From: Procambarus clarkii | Lineage: Eukaryota; Arthropoda; Malacostraca; Decapoda; Cambaridae | DNA length: 64,000 nt | Direction: 5' to 3' | NCBI RefSeq assembly: GCF_040958095.1 | Contig: NC_091195.1 | Location: 27,190,881-27,254,880 of the forward strand | Part shown: one piece after another, positions 42,101 to 51,988 of the stretch | How the letters are laid out: the number at the start of each line of letters is the position of its first letter | How positions within the stretch are numbered: the stretch's first letter is position 1 | Translations under genes and position numbers: made by a program | Notes under the pieces: model-generated | The model's input: the letters and a program-made list of their open reading frames with translations, nothing else | Told to the model about the DNA's origin: nothing | Database searches by the model: none

Positions 42101-44019
42101 TTTCAGGACCCTACCGCATCAAGGAGTGCAGAAACAACCATAACTACGTTCTAGAGACTCCAGATAGGCGGCGGAAGACCCAGCTGTGCCACGTCAACCT
42201 CCTGAAGCTATATAACGGTACTCCTCCCACTGTCATGCTTAACTACTCTGCCTTTACAGAACCATACATCCACAGTGAGACCTTCCCTGCTTCTCCTCCC
42301 GAAAGCACTGACAAGGAGTCAGCGCTTTCTAATTCAGAAATCCTTACTGATCTTCCAAACTATTTTCAGGACAATCATAATGCACCTCTCGTCAAGATCT
42401 TCAGAGAACATCAGGAGTTGTTCCGAGATGACCCCCAAGAGTGTAATGTTACCCAGCACGACATCCAACTGCTCCCCGACACCCGGCCGATTCGTCAACC
42501 CTTCTACCGAATCAGCCCTAGCAAGAAGGAAGTCATGCGTGCTGAGGTGCAGTACCTCTTGGATCATGGACTGGCTATACCTTGTGAGTCCCCCTGGGCC
42601 TCACCCTGTATCTTGGTGCCAAAACCCCAAGGTAAGGCGAGACTGTGCACTGACTATCTTAAGTTAAATAATGTGACTGTCAAGGATGCGTACCCCTTGC
42701 CAAGGATAGATGACATTCTTGACGCCATTGGTAGTGCCCAGTACTTGTCCCAAGTGGACTTGCTTAAGGGGTATTACCAAGTGTGCTTAACGGAGTGAGC
42801 CAAAGAAATATCTGCCTTTATCACTCCTTTTGGACTTTTCAGATATGAACGCCTTCCTTTCGGACTATGTAATGCCCCGGCCACCTTTCAGAGAGCTGTC
42901 AACCATGTCATCCAGGGCTTGGATAACACGTACGCCTATTTGGATGATATCGTCGTAGCATCCAACACCTGGAGTGAACATCTGCTCCAGCTGCGACGAC
43001 TGTTCGCCAAGCTCCTGACAGCCGGCCTCACCATCAACCTGGGCAAGTCCACCTTCGCGAAAGTTAAAGTGCGTTATCTGGGTCATGTAATTGGGAGTGG
43101 CAGCCTAGCTCCGTTAGACTCACACACTCAAGCCATCCAGCATTATCCACAGCCTACCACCAGGAAGCAGCTCCTGCGCTTCCTTGGTCTTGCCTCCTAC
43201 TACCGTAGGTTTGTGAGAAATTTCAGTACAGTCGCCACACCTTTAATCATGTTAACCAGTCCCAAGCAACGGTATAAGTGGACCATGCAGCAAACCGTTG
43301 CTTTCGAACAACTCAAATTCCTCCTCTGTTCTAATCCCATTCTCGCCTCGCCAGATATCACCAAGCCTTTCGTCCTTCATGTCGACGCCAGTGGTACCGG
43401 CGTTGGTGGTGTCCTGATGCAGCAACGACGCGAGGAGGTTCTACCTGTCAGCTACTACAGCTACAAGTTGAAACCCCACCAGAGGAACTACAGCACTATT
43501 GAAAAGGAGCTACTATCCATCGTCCTGAATCTCCAGCACTTTGCTCCATACCTACAAGGTGCCAGGTCTACCACCATCTTCTCAGACCACAACCCTCTCC
43601 GCTTCTTACATCAAGCCCAATTCACTAACCAGCGTCTTCTACGATGGGCTTTATATCTACAAGATTTCAACCTGGAGATCCGCTATATCAAGGGTTCTGA
43701 CAACATCATAGCCGACGCCCTCTCCAGAGTTTATGAAGTAGAAGCATCTCCACCTATTACTCCACCACATGACGACGTACTTCTTCCAGAACCGCAGGCT
43801 TCGGGGGAGAGTTGTGACGATAATCTCTTTCAAGAGAGATTGAGCCTGCTCTTCCCTTCAAAGTACGTAACAACAACAGATAATATAGAAGATATATCCA
43901 GCAAGTATCTCCAAAACGTTTTGCCCAGAGAGCAAAACGTATCCAGCACACCGGCACACCTGCTCGCCACCGCCACCGTAAACCGGCAAACTGCTTGTCC
44001 ATTGCCTGCCTGTCACTGA
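39193..44019 (+). pseudogene. Gypsy gag-pol: gag, zinc knuckle, protease, integrase, RT, RNase H
   Basis: One frame, broken only by three stop codons (39646 TAA, 41980 TAG, 42796 TGA). Gag begins MFRLQAFRADPAGE, with a charged helical segment rich in E/R/Q. CCHC knuckle CX2CX4HX4C at about 40300-40345. Protease-like KILRDTAALQS and LLLGNDL (40510-40760). Integrase HHCC (LAHGALSHYG...CHTCQ, about 41195-41310), then catalytic D in RLIIDCVGPL, D in VQSDCGTNF and E in GSLERSHQ, and a GPY module (RFSGPYRI, about 42100). RT: PLPRIDDILDAI, VDLLKGYYQV, YERLPFGLCNAPATFQ, active site AYLDDIVVA (42934-42960). RNase H: HVDASGTGVGG, STIEKELLSIV, FSDHNPLRFL. The frame ends at 44017-44019, inside the 3' LTR. 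The domain order matches Gmr1-like gypsy elements. Confidence 0.95.
43803..43812 (+). other. Polypurine tract of gypsy element
   Basis: GGGGGAGAG just upstream of the 3' LTR start at 43813, the expected plus-strand primer. It is inside the open reading frame. Confidence 0.7.
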
Positions 44020-44496
44020 TTGGCTGGTGTCCCGTCGCACCTGCCCTCCACCCTCCGCCACAAGTTGATGTCTGGGCTGCAGTGGCCCAGAGTAGTCAGA
44101 ATATTCCAGTGCTCCTTGCAGTTGACATCTCTCATTGGTAGACTAAGCCATGGCTTTCGTGTACTAAGGGAGGTGGCAGCTCGAAGCCAATATTCCAGCA
44201 TCATCATTATTATTTATTTTGCTATTACTCACTTGTCTTAACGTAACTTTTCATTTGCCAGTGATTATTCTTATTATTTTGTTTGTTGACTTGCCTTGTA
44301 TATTTTATGCTTAATTTGATTCATGTCTTGTTTTTCTAACGTAATTAAAATGTCATTGTTAAATTTACTTGTGTTTTGTGTGTCTTCCCATTACCTTACC
44401 ACAGACGAAAGTTCCAGCTTTTTCTCTTTTTCTTTAATGTGACGAGGCCCTGCCCCTAGCTTTGAAACAGCCGAACACCAACGCTTTACCGTCACA
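43813..44496 (+). repeat. 3' LTR of the gypsy element (684 bp)
   Basis: TGTGACGATAATC to CCGTCACA, followed by the CCTT target duplication. The first 207 bp also continue the gag-pol reading frame to its stop. Confidence 0.95.
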
Positions 44497-44737
44497 CCTT
44501 AAACTACCGCCAGATGATGTAGGGCCACCACCCACAGGCAGCTAAGTACATGGAGTCCAAGCATGTCATAGCACAATCAAAGTAACCAACCCAAATCGAT
44601 TCATTCCGTCGCAAACTAAATTCAAAACAATCCTCTCTGGCTGTGAGTACCAGTGCTGCTGCCCGCCTCTGCCCACCACCACGCTGCCTGACGCAAGTTT
44701 CCACCACAACATATACTCCAGTCATCCTCGACCTATC

Positions 44738-45814
44738 ATGTCTCCCAGGAACAAGACTGTGCAGGTAAATAAGAGCAACAAAGCCCCTAACAAGGAATCC
44801 ATCCCGACAAATACTGACGGTCTTTGTGTTTCTCCCTCTGGAAGCTCTGGGGCCTGTGGCGGCGGTGCTGCTCTCCCTTCCACCCCACTGAGCCAGGGAG
44901 CGGTGTCCTCTCAATCCTTTCTTATTACCACTCTTACATCCCAGTTTACGAAATTCAAGCGTGCTACTGGTCCCTCACCGGATTTCCTCAACTGGGCAGA
45001 TAATAAGTGGTTCAAAAAGTTGTGCTCAGTCCTTGAGGCTCAAAATACGATTATCTTGAGTCTTCAATCTGAAAATCAAGCAAACCGTTCGAACCTCCAT
45101 CAACAACAACAAGAAATAACCCTCCTCCGCGAGGATATTAGAAACTTAAGGGCTAGCCGAGATCAACTCCAGCATGACTTGAATGGTCTCCGTGAGGAAA
45201 ACATTCGTCTGAAATTTGATGAAGCCATAAAAAAACAAGAGGAAGCTCTCAGCAATATGACTGCATGTATCAATACATTATTCGCCCAACGTCCCGTCAC
45301 CCAGGATGAACAAGATCAACAAAAGCTGCTTGACTCTGTAGTTGTGTCGTCCCAAGCTATTCCAGTGGAAAGCGAAGGTGAAAAGTGTATTGAAATTGTT
45401 CAGGATCTCTTAAAAAAAGAATTGCAGGTCTCTCTAAACAAAACAGACATTATTGCTGCCTACAGAGTAGGCAAAAAGAACCCATCAAGACAAAACCAGA
45501 GGAAATTTTGCCTGAAATTGGCTTCCCAGTCCAAGAAATCGCATCTTGTCCGGACAGCTGCATCCCAACGAAAAGGAATCTACATCAACGAGTGCTTGAC
45601 TAGAAAAAGACAGCAACTCCTCTACCGCCTGCGTTAAATCCGTCACCAAAACCCAGATGCGATTCATCAATGCTTCGTCAGAGATGGCTTGATTAAAGTG
45701 AGAAAGACTGCAGTAGGTAAAATGTTTACAATTGCTAATGAGGATAACCTCAACGCTTTCCTCACCCAATGTGGTTTGTCTCACTTTATTATCACTCAAA
45801 ATGAGTCAACATAA
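44738..45814 (+). pseudogene. LINE-A ORF1, coiled-coil protein, one premature stop
   Basis: ATG at 44738 (MSPRNKTVQVNKSNKAPNKE). A Gly/Ser-rich N-terminal part is followed by FTKFKRATGPSPDFLNWADN, a coiled coil (HQQQQEITLLREDIRNLRAS, LREENIRLKFDEAIKKQEEA), PVTQDEQDQQKLLDSVVVSS, the conserved IIAAYRVGKKNPS and YINECLTRKRQQLLYRLR. A TAA at 45635-45637 interrupts. The same frame goes on IRHQNPDAIHQCFVRDGLIK and LNAFLTQCGLSHF to a natural end at 45812-45814 (358 codons). It aligns with the antisense copy at 13231-15290. Likely an RNA-binding ORF1 protein of the LINE ribonucleoprotein. The gypsy element lies just upstream in the 5' UTR. Confidence 0.88.
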
Positions 45815-46547
45815 TTAACCCCCTTGTCACCTAGTGCGGGCTAGGTATCCTAATGTCTCTTTGTTTCACTTTTTAAATTAATTTTTAATTTACTTTTTAC
45901 TAGTCATTTACTGGACTTAATTAACTGAGTGCTTTAATATTTCTTTAAGTCTTACTAATTATACGATCATAACTAAACTACTTATAGTTAATAATCTTTA
46001 GCTTAAATCTGCCTATGTTTATTATTCAACTTTTTTCTTTGATTTCATTTATTACTTAGGTTGCCTAGCCTCGCCATACTCCCTTACTCCATTGTGCCCC
46101 TGCCTTTGCCTGTGTCTCAATAATGCAAATTATTACTTACAGTGTACCTGAGAGTACCTGTAAGCCCCTTGTAAGCTACCTCATTTTTTCTTTTTTTTGT
46201 TCATTTTGTGGTTGTTTTGTATAATCTTGTATATATATTTTTCTCCCTTTTATATCAAAATTCTATTTTGTAATTTGTCATTCTTGCCTTGTTTTCCTGC
46301 AACCAGCCTTTTTATGCAGACAAGTATAGACACAGAACTAAACTTCTTATCCACTATCTATGACAATCATCACTTTAATGATCAAAATTGCAGATATTTT
46401 ACAGCACAGGATGTAAACAATGTATTAATACATAGTCACAATATCTCTGTAATCAACTTGAACGTTAGATCCTTAGGTAAACACTTCGATGATGTTAGTG
46501 CCTTGATTGAAACTATTGACAACAAATTCTCTTTTATAATACTTTTA

Positions 46548-46660
46548 TACTTTTTTTTTTGGAGATATATACAAGAGTTGTTACATTCTTGTACCTGATT
46601 GCAGATATACTTACTGAAATTTGCAGGTACTTACTGAAGATTGCAGGTACTTACTGAAAC
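46548..46660 (-). mobile_element. SINE-1 tail fragment with local triplication
   Basis: A T11 run and 'ggagatatatacaagagttg', 'ttacattcttgta' (46548-46594) are the last 45 bp of the SINE in antisense. They sit inside the LINE-A endonuclease between 'ttataatactt' and 'acttactgaaacgtgg'. The target edge 'acttactgaa' preceded by 'tgcaggt/tgcagata' is repeated three times (46602-46660), a filler-like duplication. Confidence 0.75.
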
Positions 46661-48598
46661 GTGGTTGAGAGAGGATACTACTCAACTCTTTAACATGCCT
46701 AACTACTCGGCAATTCACAGCTGTCGACAAATTCAGAGAGGTGGTGGTACTGCTCTTTACTACCACCAAGAACTAACATGCTTAAAAGTAATTAGAACTA
46801 GAGACTGCTGTGGGGAGTATATCTTCGCCAGTTTCAGAGTCAAGGGTGCAGAGTCTGTCCTGTCTGTGGGTGCAGTCTATAGAATTCCTAACACTGATGT
46901 GTCCGAATTCAACTCAAACCTTAGAAATCTAATACTAGATAACAGACTGAACAAAAACCATCTAATCATCGCAGGGGACTTTAATACTGAACTCTGCGAG
47001 CCTGAACACCCTACTGCTGTTAGCTTCCTCAACTGTATGAATTCCTGCTTCCACATACCCTTAATCACTAGACCTACTAGAATCACTGATAGAACTGCCA
47101 CGACTCTAGATCACATCTGGACCATCATAACCTCTCCACTTACTTCAGGTATAATCACCGATAGCACTACAGACCATTACCCCACATTTCTCTTAACTAA
47201 CATTAACAAACCACCTCTAGAGTCAAGGGAGTTAAGCTTAGGCTGCATAATGAAGCTGCTATAGACAATATAGCAGGAAATTCTTTGGAGGAACCGTCTC
47301 CAAAGAATTCTCAAAGAATTACTCGTTATTGCTATCTGAAATAATTAGACGAGCCAAAACTAAATACTACGAAGATAAATTTACCCAAATAAAGAGCAAC
47401 ATTAAACAAACTTGGAGCACAATTTCACAAATATTGGGATCAAAGAAGATTTTAAATAACAAACCAACACTCCTGTCCAATAACGATGGTCAGCTTTCAG
47501 CCTCTGATTCTGCTATTGAGTTCAATAGGTTTTTCTCTTCCATTGGGCATCCCTTGCAAATGATATTCCATCTTCCAGTACTGTTGTTAAGGACTATCTT
47601 ACAGGTAACTATCTCTGTACCTAAAGCCTACTAATTCCACTGACGTCAATGAGATAATCCTTTCCCTTAAAACCAAGTCTAGTGATCTTGAGGAGATACC
47701 CACTTTAATTTACAAAAAAGCCTCCAGATCTTTAGCCCCTGCTATTGCATTGCTCTTCAACAAGTCACTTGAACTCCAAACCTTTCCAGATATTCTAAAA
47801 AAAGCGAGAGTAACCCCTGTCCACAAATGTGGTGATCTCACAGATGTTAACAACTACAGACCTATATCTATCCTGCCAAACTTGTCAAAAATATTTGAAA
47901 AACTAATCTACAAGCAGCTATACTCTTATCTAGCCAAACACAATATACTTAGCTCTTGTCTATATGGCTTCAGACTCAAAAAAAGCACTAACGATGCACT
48001 TATTAGTATGATTAACTTGATTCACGCAGCTTTTGATAAAAAGGAGTTCCCTGTAGGGTTATTTGTGGACCTGCGTAAGGCTTTTGACACAGTCAACCAC
48101 CAAAACCTTCTTCTTAAATTACATCATTATGGAGTCAGAGGACACTCCCTGCAATACCTCAAATCTTACCTTACTGACAGGCTCCAGTATGTTTCTGTGA
48201 ATAATTCCACTTCTCCTACCCAACCCATCAACATTGGTGTTTCTCAGGGCAGCATACTTGGCCTTCTTCTCTTTCTCATCTACATTAATGACCTTCCAAA
48301 TGCCTCCCAACACCTCAAACCAATTCTATTTGCTGACGACACAACCTTCATTTACTCCAGTCCTGACCCCCTTGCTCTAAATGCCACAGTAAATACTGAG
48401 CTAAATAAAGTCCATCTTTGGCTAACTGCCAACAAACTCACCCTTAACATTGACAAAACTTTCTATATTCTGTTTGGCAATAAATCCTCTAATCAAATAA
48501 ATCTCAAAATAAACAATACCCAAATTTGTAACAAATTAGATGGCAAATTCCTTGGCGTTCTCATTGACCACAAGCTGAATTTCCAGGGACACGTTCTA

Positions 48599-50132
48599 TG
48601 TGGGGAAATCTGGCTCCAATATAATACTAAGAAAATGTATAATTATGTGAATGTAAAATAATGATAAATTCTAAGATAGCTCGAAGGACCAGAATGAGTA
48701 ATTAAATGAGAAATCAGTGGCTTATAGATATATGATTATATGAATAAATTCAATTAATTAAGCAATGACTGTAAATTATATAATTCTAGAGCCAGCCTCC
48801 CATGACACAATTTGGGGGGGTATTCTATAAGATTAATCTATGTGGAACATATATTATGCAATAATAATAATTATAATATGCACACACATAAATAATGAGT
48901 AAAATATATAATGCAAAATACTACTGCCATATGAAGATTAATAATGCATAACTGGCAGTATCAGATATGTAGATAAATATATATGGATATGGACTCTAAA
49001 TAATAAACTACTATCTACAATGAAAACTGATTATGTCTCAGCTGTGACAGAGGACGTAGATGCAGTCCACTGTACGTCTGGCTGGAAACAGTTTGAGATA
49101 GTGTTAAGTTGGTGCACGTGAGAGTATGGCGGTCACACGCTTCCTCAGGGTGTTGCACCATGCTGCAATAATGATAATCCCGTAATTTCCACCTCCAAAC
49201 TAGTATTCACACACATATACGGTAATATCTAAATATTTGGAGGGGAAAGAGCTACACTTACATGAGATTATTTTTACGCCCGCATCATAACGACATGGCA
49301 CCTACATGATCTTATTTAAGAGCTCGTTAAATAGAACAAATGAGGTAAAAATGCCTGCCGAACTGGTGTCCGTGATTCTGGGAAGCTGCGTCCTCAATCT
49401 GGCATCTAAAGATGTTCGGATACCGGTTGGATGAGAAGATTTTTTTGACCGCTTACGGAGCACCACTTGTTGATCGCAAATATGGCGAGAGTCCTCTCCC
49501 TTCTCCTTCCCCAAAGTCGCGCATGCGCAATAGCTCGCCGTGAGGATTCGAGCATAAATTATATTTATTTATTAACGCTAAATAGGGAAGGGGGCGTGTA
49601 TGAACACTCTTGATGATTATGATAAATATTTTATGTGGTGATGTTTAATTCTCACAGTGCACGTCAGTTAATGTAGACGGCACAAATAAAACAATACGGG
49701 CTTGGTGGTGGAAATGATGTTAGATTATAATATGATTTACTGGAACAGCGATTAAGCTGGGAATAGAAATTCCAGTAAACTATTGTATACTAAAGTAAAC
49801 CTACTACTAAATTATTATTCCTAATAAAGGAAAGTAAATGGTTACATTGGTGTTAGATCTACAGGTATGTGGAAATGTTATCCCCCGTGCGTGGCTGACG
49901 CAACACTACACAATTCTAGGAGAAATTACATGATGTTCCACAACCTAATACAGTAAATTCTACAATACTAAACTACGTATTAGTAGTGTTAGTGAATTAT
50001 TACTCTTAATACAGGAAATACATCCTGTTATATTAAGGATTATTAAATGAACATTAGATGTGTATGAAGCCAAATACAGGAAATACATCCTGTTGTATTA
50101 GGGATGAAAATAACTGTTGGAAATTTCCAACA
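48599..50132. mobile_element. LTR-2, solo LTR in LINE-A RT, 5-bp target duplication
   Basis: TGTGGGGAAAT ... ATTTCCAACA, 1534 bp, with inverted termini. It is flanked by TTCTA at 48594-48598 and 50133-50137. Removing it and one TTCTA restores the LINE frame (compare 'acattctaaatatatc' in the antisense copy). There is no coding potential except short frames. A segment with 'aatacaggaaatacatcctg' is repeated near 50010-50100. This is the signature of a solo LTR. Confidence 0.9.
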
Positions 50133-51025
50133 TTCTAAATATATCAAAAAAGTTTTCAAAAACTGTTGGCATTCTTTCAAAGATCAGATATTATGTACCC
50201 CGCCCTGCCCTGGTGACACTCTATTACTCCCTCATCTATCCTTATCTCAACTATGGTACTTGTGCTTGGGGCTCTACTACCCAAAATCATTTACGTCCTC
50301 TAATTACTCAACACAAAGCTGCTAATAGGACAATATCCAACTCTGGCCCCAGACATCACTCGGTACCCTTACTCAAATCTCTGAATATGTTAGACATTAA
50401 GTCACTGCACATTCTCTCATGTGTATTATACATATATAAAACGCTAAACTGTAATGCCAATCCTGACCTCAAACGCTTCATTGAAGGTTGTATCAGAACC
50501 CATGAGCACCACACCAGAAACAAATACAGTTTTGATATTCCTAGAGTACGACTTAATCAAACTAGAAATGCTCTACAAATCAAGGGACCCAGAATGTGGA
50601 ATGACCTTCCCAACCATGTTAAAGACTGTACCTCTCTCAACCAGTTTAAGATAAAAACGAAGCACTACCTAATAAATTCCTTGTAACCTACTTTACCCCT
50701 CTATTGTCAACCCATGTCTGCTTTTTTAAACAACACTGTTTGTCGACCTAATTGTATTTGTGCTGCTTTTTCAGCCATGTTCCCTGCTTTCTTATTTTTA
50801 TTTTTATTTGTTCTCAACTCATTTTATACTTTAAACTCAATTAGTATTAAGTTTTAGTCTTTAATGTTTTTCCTGCCCGAAACGCTTTGCGTAATAGTGA
50901 CTTTAGGCATTGTATGTACTAGCTCTATCTATAAATCCATCAACTTTGTATCTTACCTTATATGTATGTACCTTACCTGAATAAAAATTTATTTATTTAT
51001 TTATTTATTTATATATTTTATTTAT

Positions 51026-51950
51026 ATGGTCCACTACCACACAGGATGTGTATGGGGTCCACTACCGCCTGCAGGATGGGTATGGGGTCCACTACTGCCC
51101 ACAGGATAAGTATGGGGGTTCCACTACCGCCTACAAGATGGGTATGGGGGGGGGGGTCCACTAGCATCCACAAGATGGGTATGGGGTCCACTACCACACA
51201 CAGAAAGGGTATCCGGTCCAATACCACCCACAGGATGGGTATGGGGTCCACTACCACCTACAAGATGGGTATGGGGTCCACTACCACCCACAGGATAGGT
51301 ATATGGTCCACTACCACCCACAGGATGGGTATGGGGTACACAACCACCCACTAGATGGGTATGGGATCCACTAGCATCCCCAAGATGGGTATGGGGTCCA
51401 CTACCACCCACTAGATGGGTATGGAGTCCACTAGCACCCACAAGATGGGTATGGAGTCCACTAGCACCCACAAGATGGGTATAGGGTTCACTACCACCCA
51501 CAAGATGGGTATGGGGTCCACTAGCACCCACAAGATGAGTATGGTGTCCACTACCGCCCACAGGATGGGTATGGGGTCCACTACCACCCACTAGATGGGT
51601 ATGGGATCCACTAGCACTCACAAGATGGGTATGGGGTCCACTACCTCCCAGAGGATGAGTATGGGGGTCCACTACCACTACCTAGATGGGTATGGGGTCC
51701 ACTAGCACCCACAAGATGGGTATGGGGTTCACTAGCACCCACAAGATGGGTATGGGGTCCACTCCCACCCACAGGATGGGTATGATGTCCACTGCTGCCC
51801 GCAAGATTGGTATGGGGTCCACTACCGCAAACAGGATGGACATGGGGTTCATTATCACCAACAGGATGAGTATATTGGGTTCACTCCCTTCCAAAGGATG
51901 GGTATGGGGTCCACTATCACTCCCGGGCTGGGGTATGGGGGCAACCACAG
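51026..51950. repeat. 30-bp minisatellite, about 30 units
   Basis: Units of exactly 30 bp over long stretches ('ggtatggggtccactaccac' then 'ccacaggatg'), for example in phase from 51241 to 51660. Variants change AGG/AGA and CCGCC/CCACC. It follows the LINE-A tail directly and is the reverse orientation of the array at 15661-16150. Frames reading HTHLVGGSGP per unit are repeat artefacts. Confidence 0.93.
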
Positions 51951-51988
51951 CTCATGAATAGATATAAATTCCACTACTTCCCACAGGG

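Larger units (their letters stand above)
37607..44496 (+). mobile_element. Complete Ty3/gypsy retrotransposon with Gmr1-like domain order
   Basis: 6890 bp. LTRs at both ends start TGTGACGATAATC and end CCGTYACA. The 4-bp target duplication CCTT lies at 37603-37606 and 44497-44500. A candidate primer-binding region follows the 5' LTR, a purine tract precedes the 3' LTR, and one gag-pol frame runs between. The pol order is protease - integrase - RT - RNase H, not the usual gypsy order. Inserted in the 5' UTR of LINE-A. I counted about nine substitutions plus a few indels between the LTRs. Confidence 0.95.
46314..50686 (+). pseudogene. LINE-A ORF2 (endonuclease-RT), interrupted three ways
   Basis: ATG 46314 (MQTSIDTELNFLSTIYDN). 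Endonuclease: ISVINLNVRSLGK, then the SINE tail insertion, then VLTETWLRED, GGGTALYYH, VGAVYRIPN, intact IAGDFNTEL and STTDHYP. A deletion of about 280 bp removes much of the linker near 47265-47330. A frameshift lies near 47547. RT from about 47700: ARVTPVHKCG, NYRPISILPN, YGFRLKKSTNDALI, LFVDLRKAFDTVNH, GVSQGSILGLLLFL, LFADDTTF, NKLTLNIDKT. Split at 48599 by LTR-2. It resumes at 50133 and ends IPRVRLNQTRNALQIKGPRM...KTKHYLINSL at 50686. Apart from these lesions it keeps the endonuclease and RT catalytic motifs. Confidence 0.9.
37544..51015 (+). mobile_element. LINE-A, full-length copy with nested gypsy element, SINE tail and solo LTR
   Basis: 5' UTR 37544-37606 and 44501-44737, ORF1 44738-45814, spacer, ORF2 46314-50686, 3' UTR to about 50985 and a TTTA tail to about 51015. 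The 5' UTR is split by the Ty3/gypsy element (37607-44496). ORF2 is split by a SINE tail fragment (46548-46594) and by LTR-2 (48599-50132). After removal the element is about 5 kb, like the antisense copy at 9088-15577. Having 5' UTR and both ORFs, it was inserted full length. Confidence 0.85.

Noticed and set aside
37544..44500. Chimeric gypsy element formed by two overlapping insertions, to explain the domain order
   Set aside because: One reading frame runs from gag to RNase H, LTRs match each other and a single CCTT duplication flanks the whole unit.
51124..51678. 184-codon frame of HTHLVGGSGP repeats
   Set aside because: Translation of the 30-bp minisatellite. Other frames and the reverse strand are equally open.
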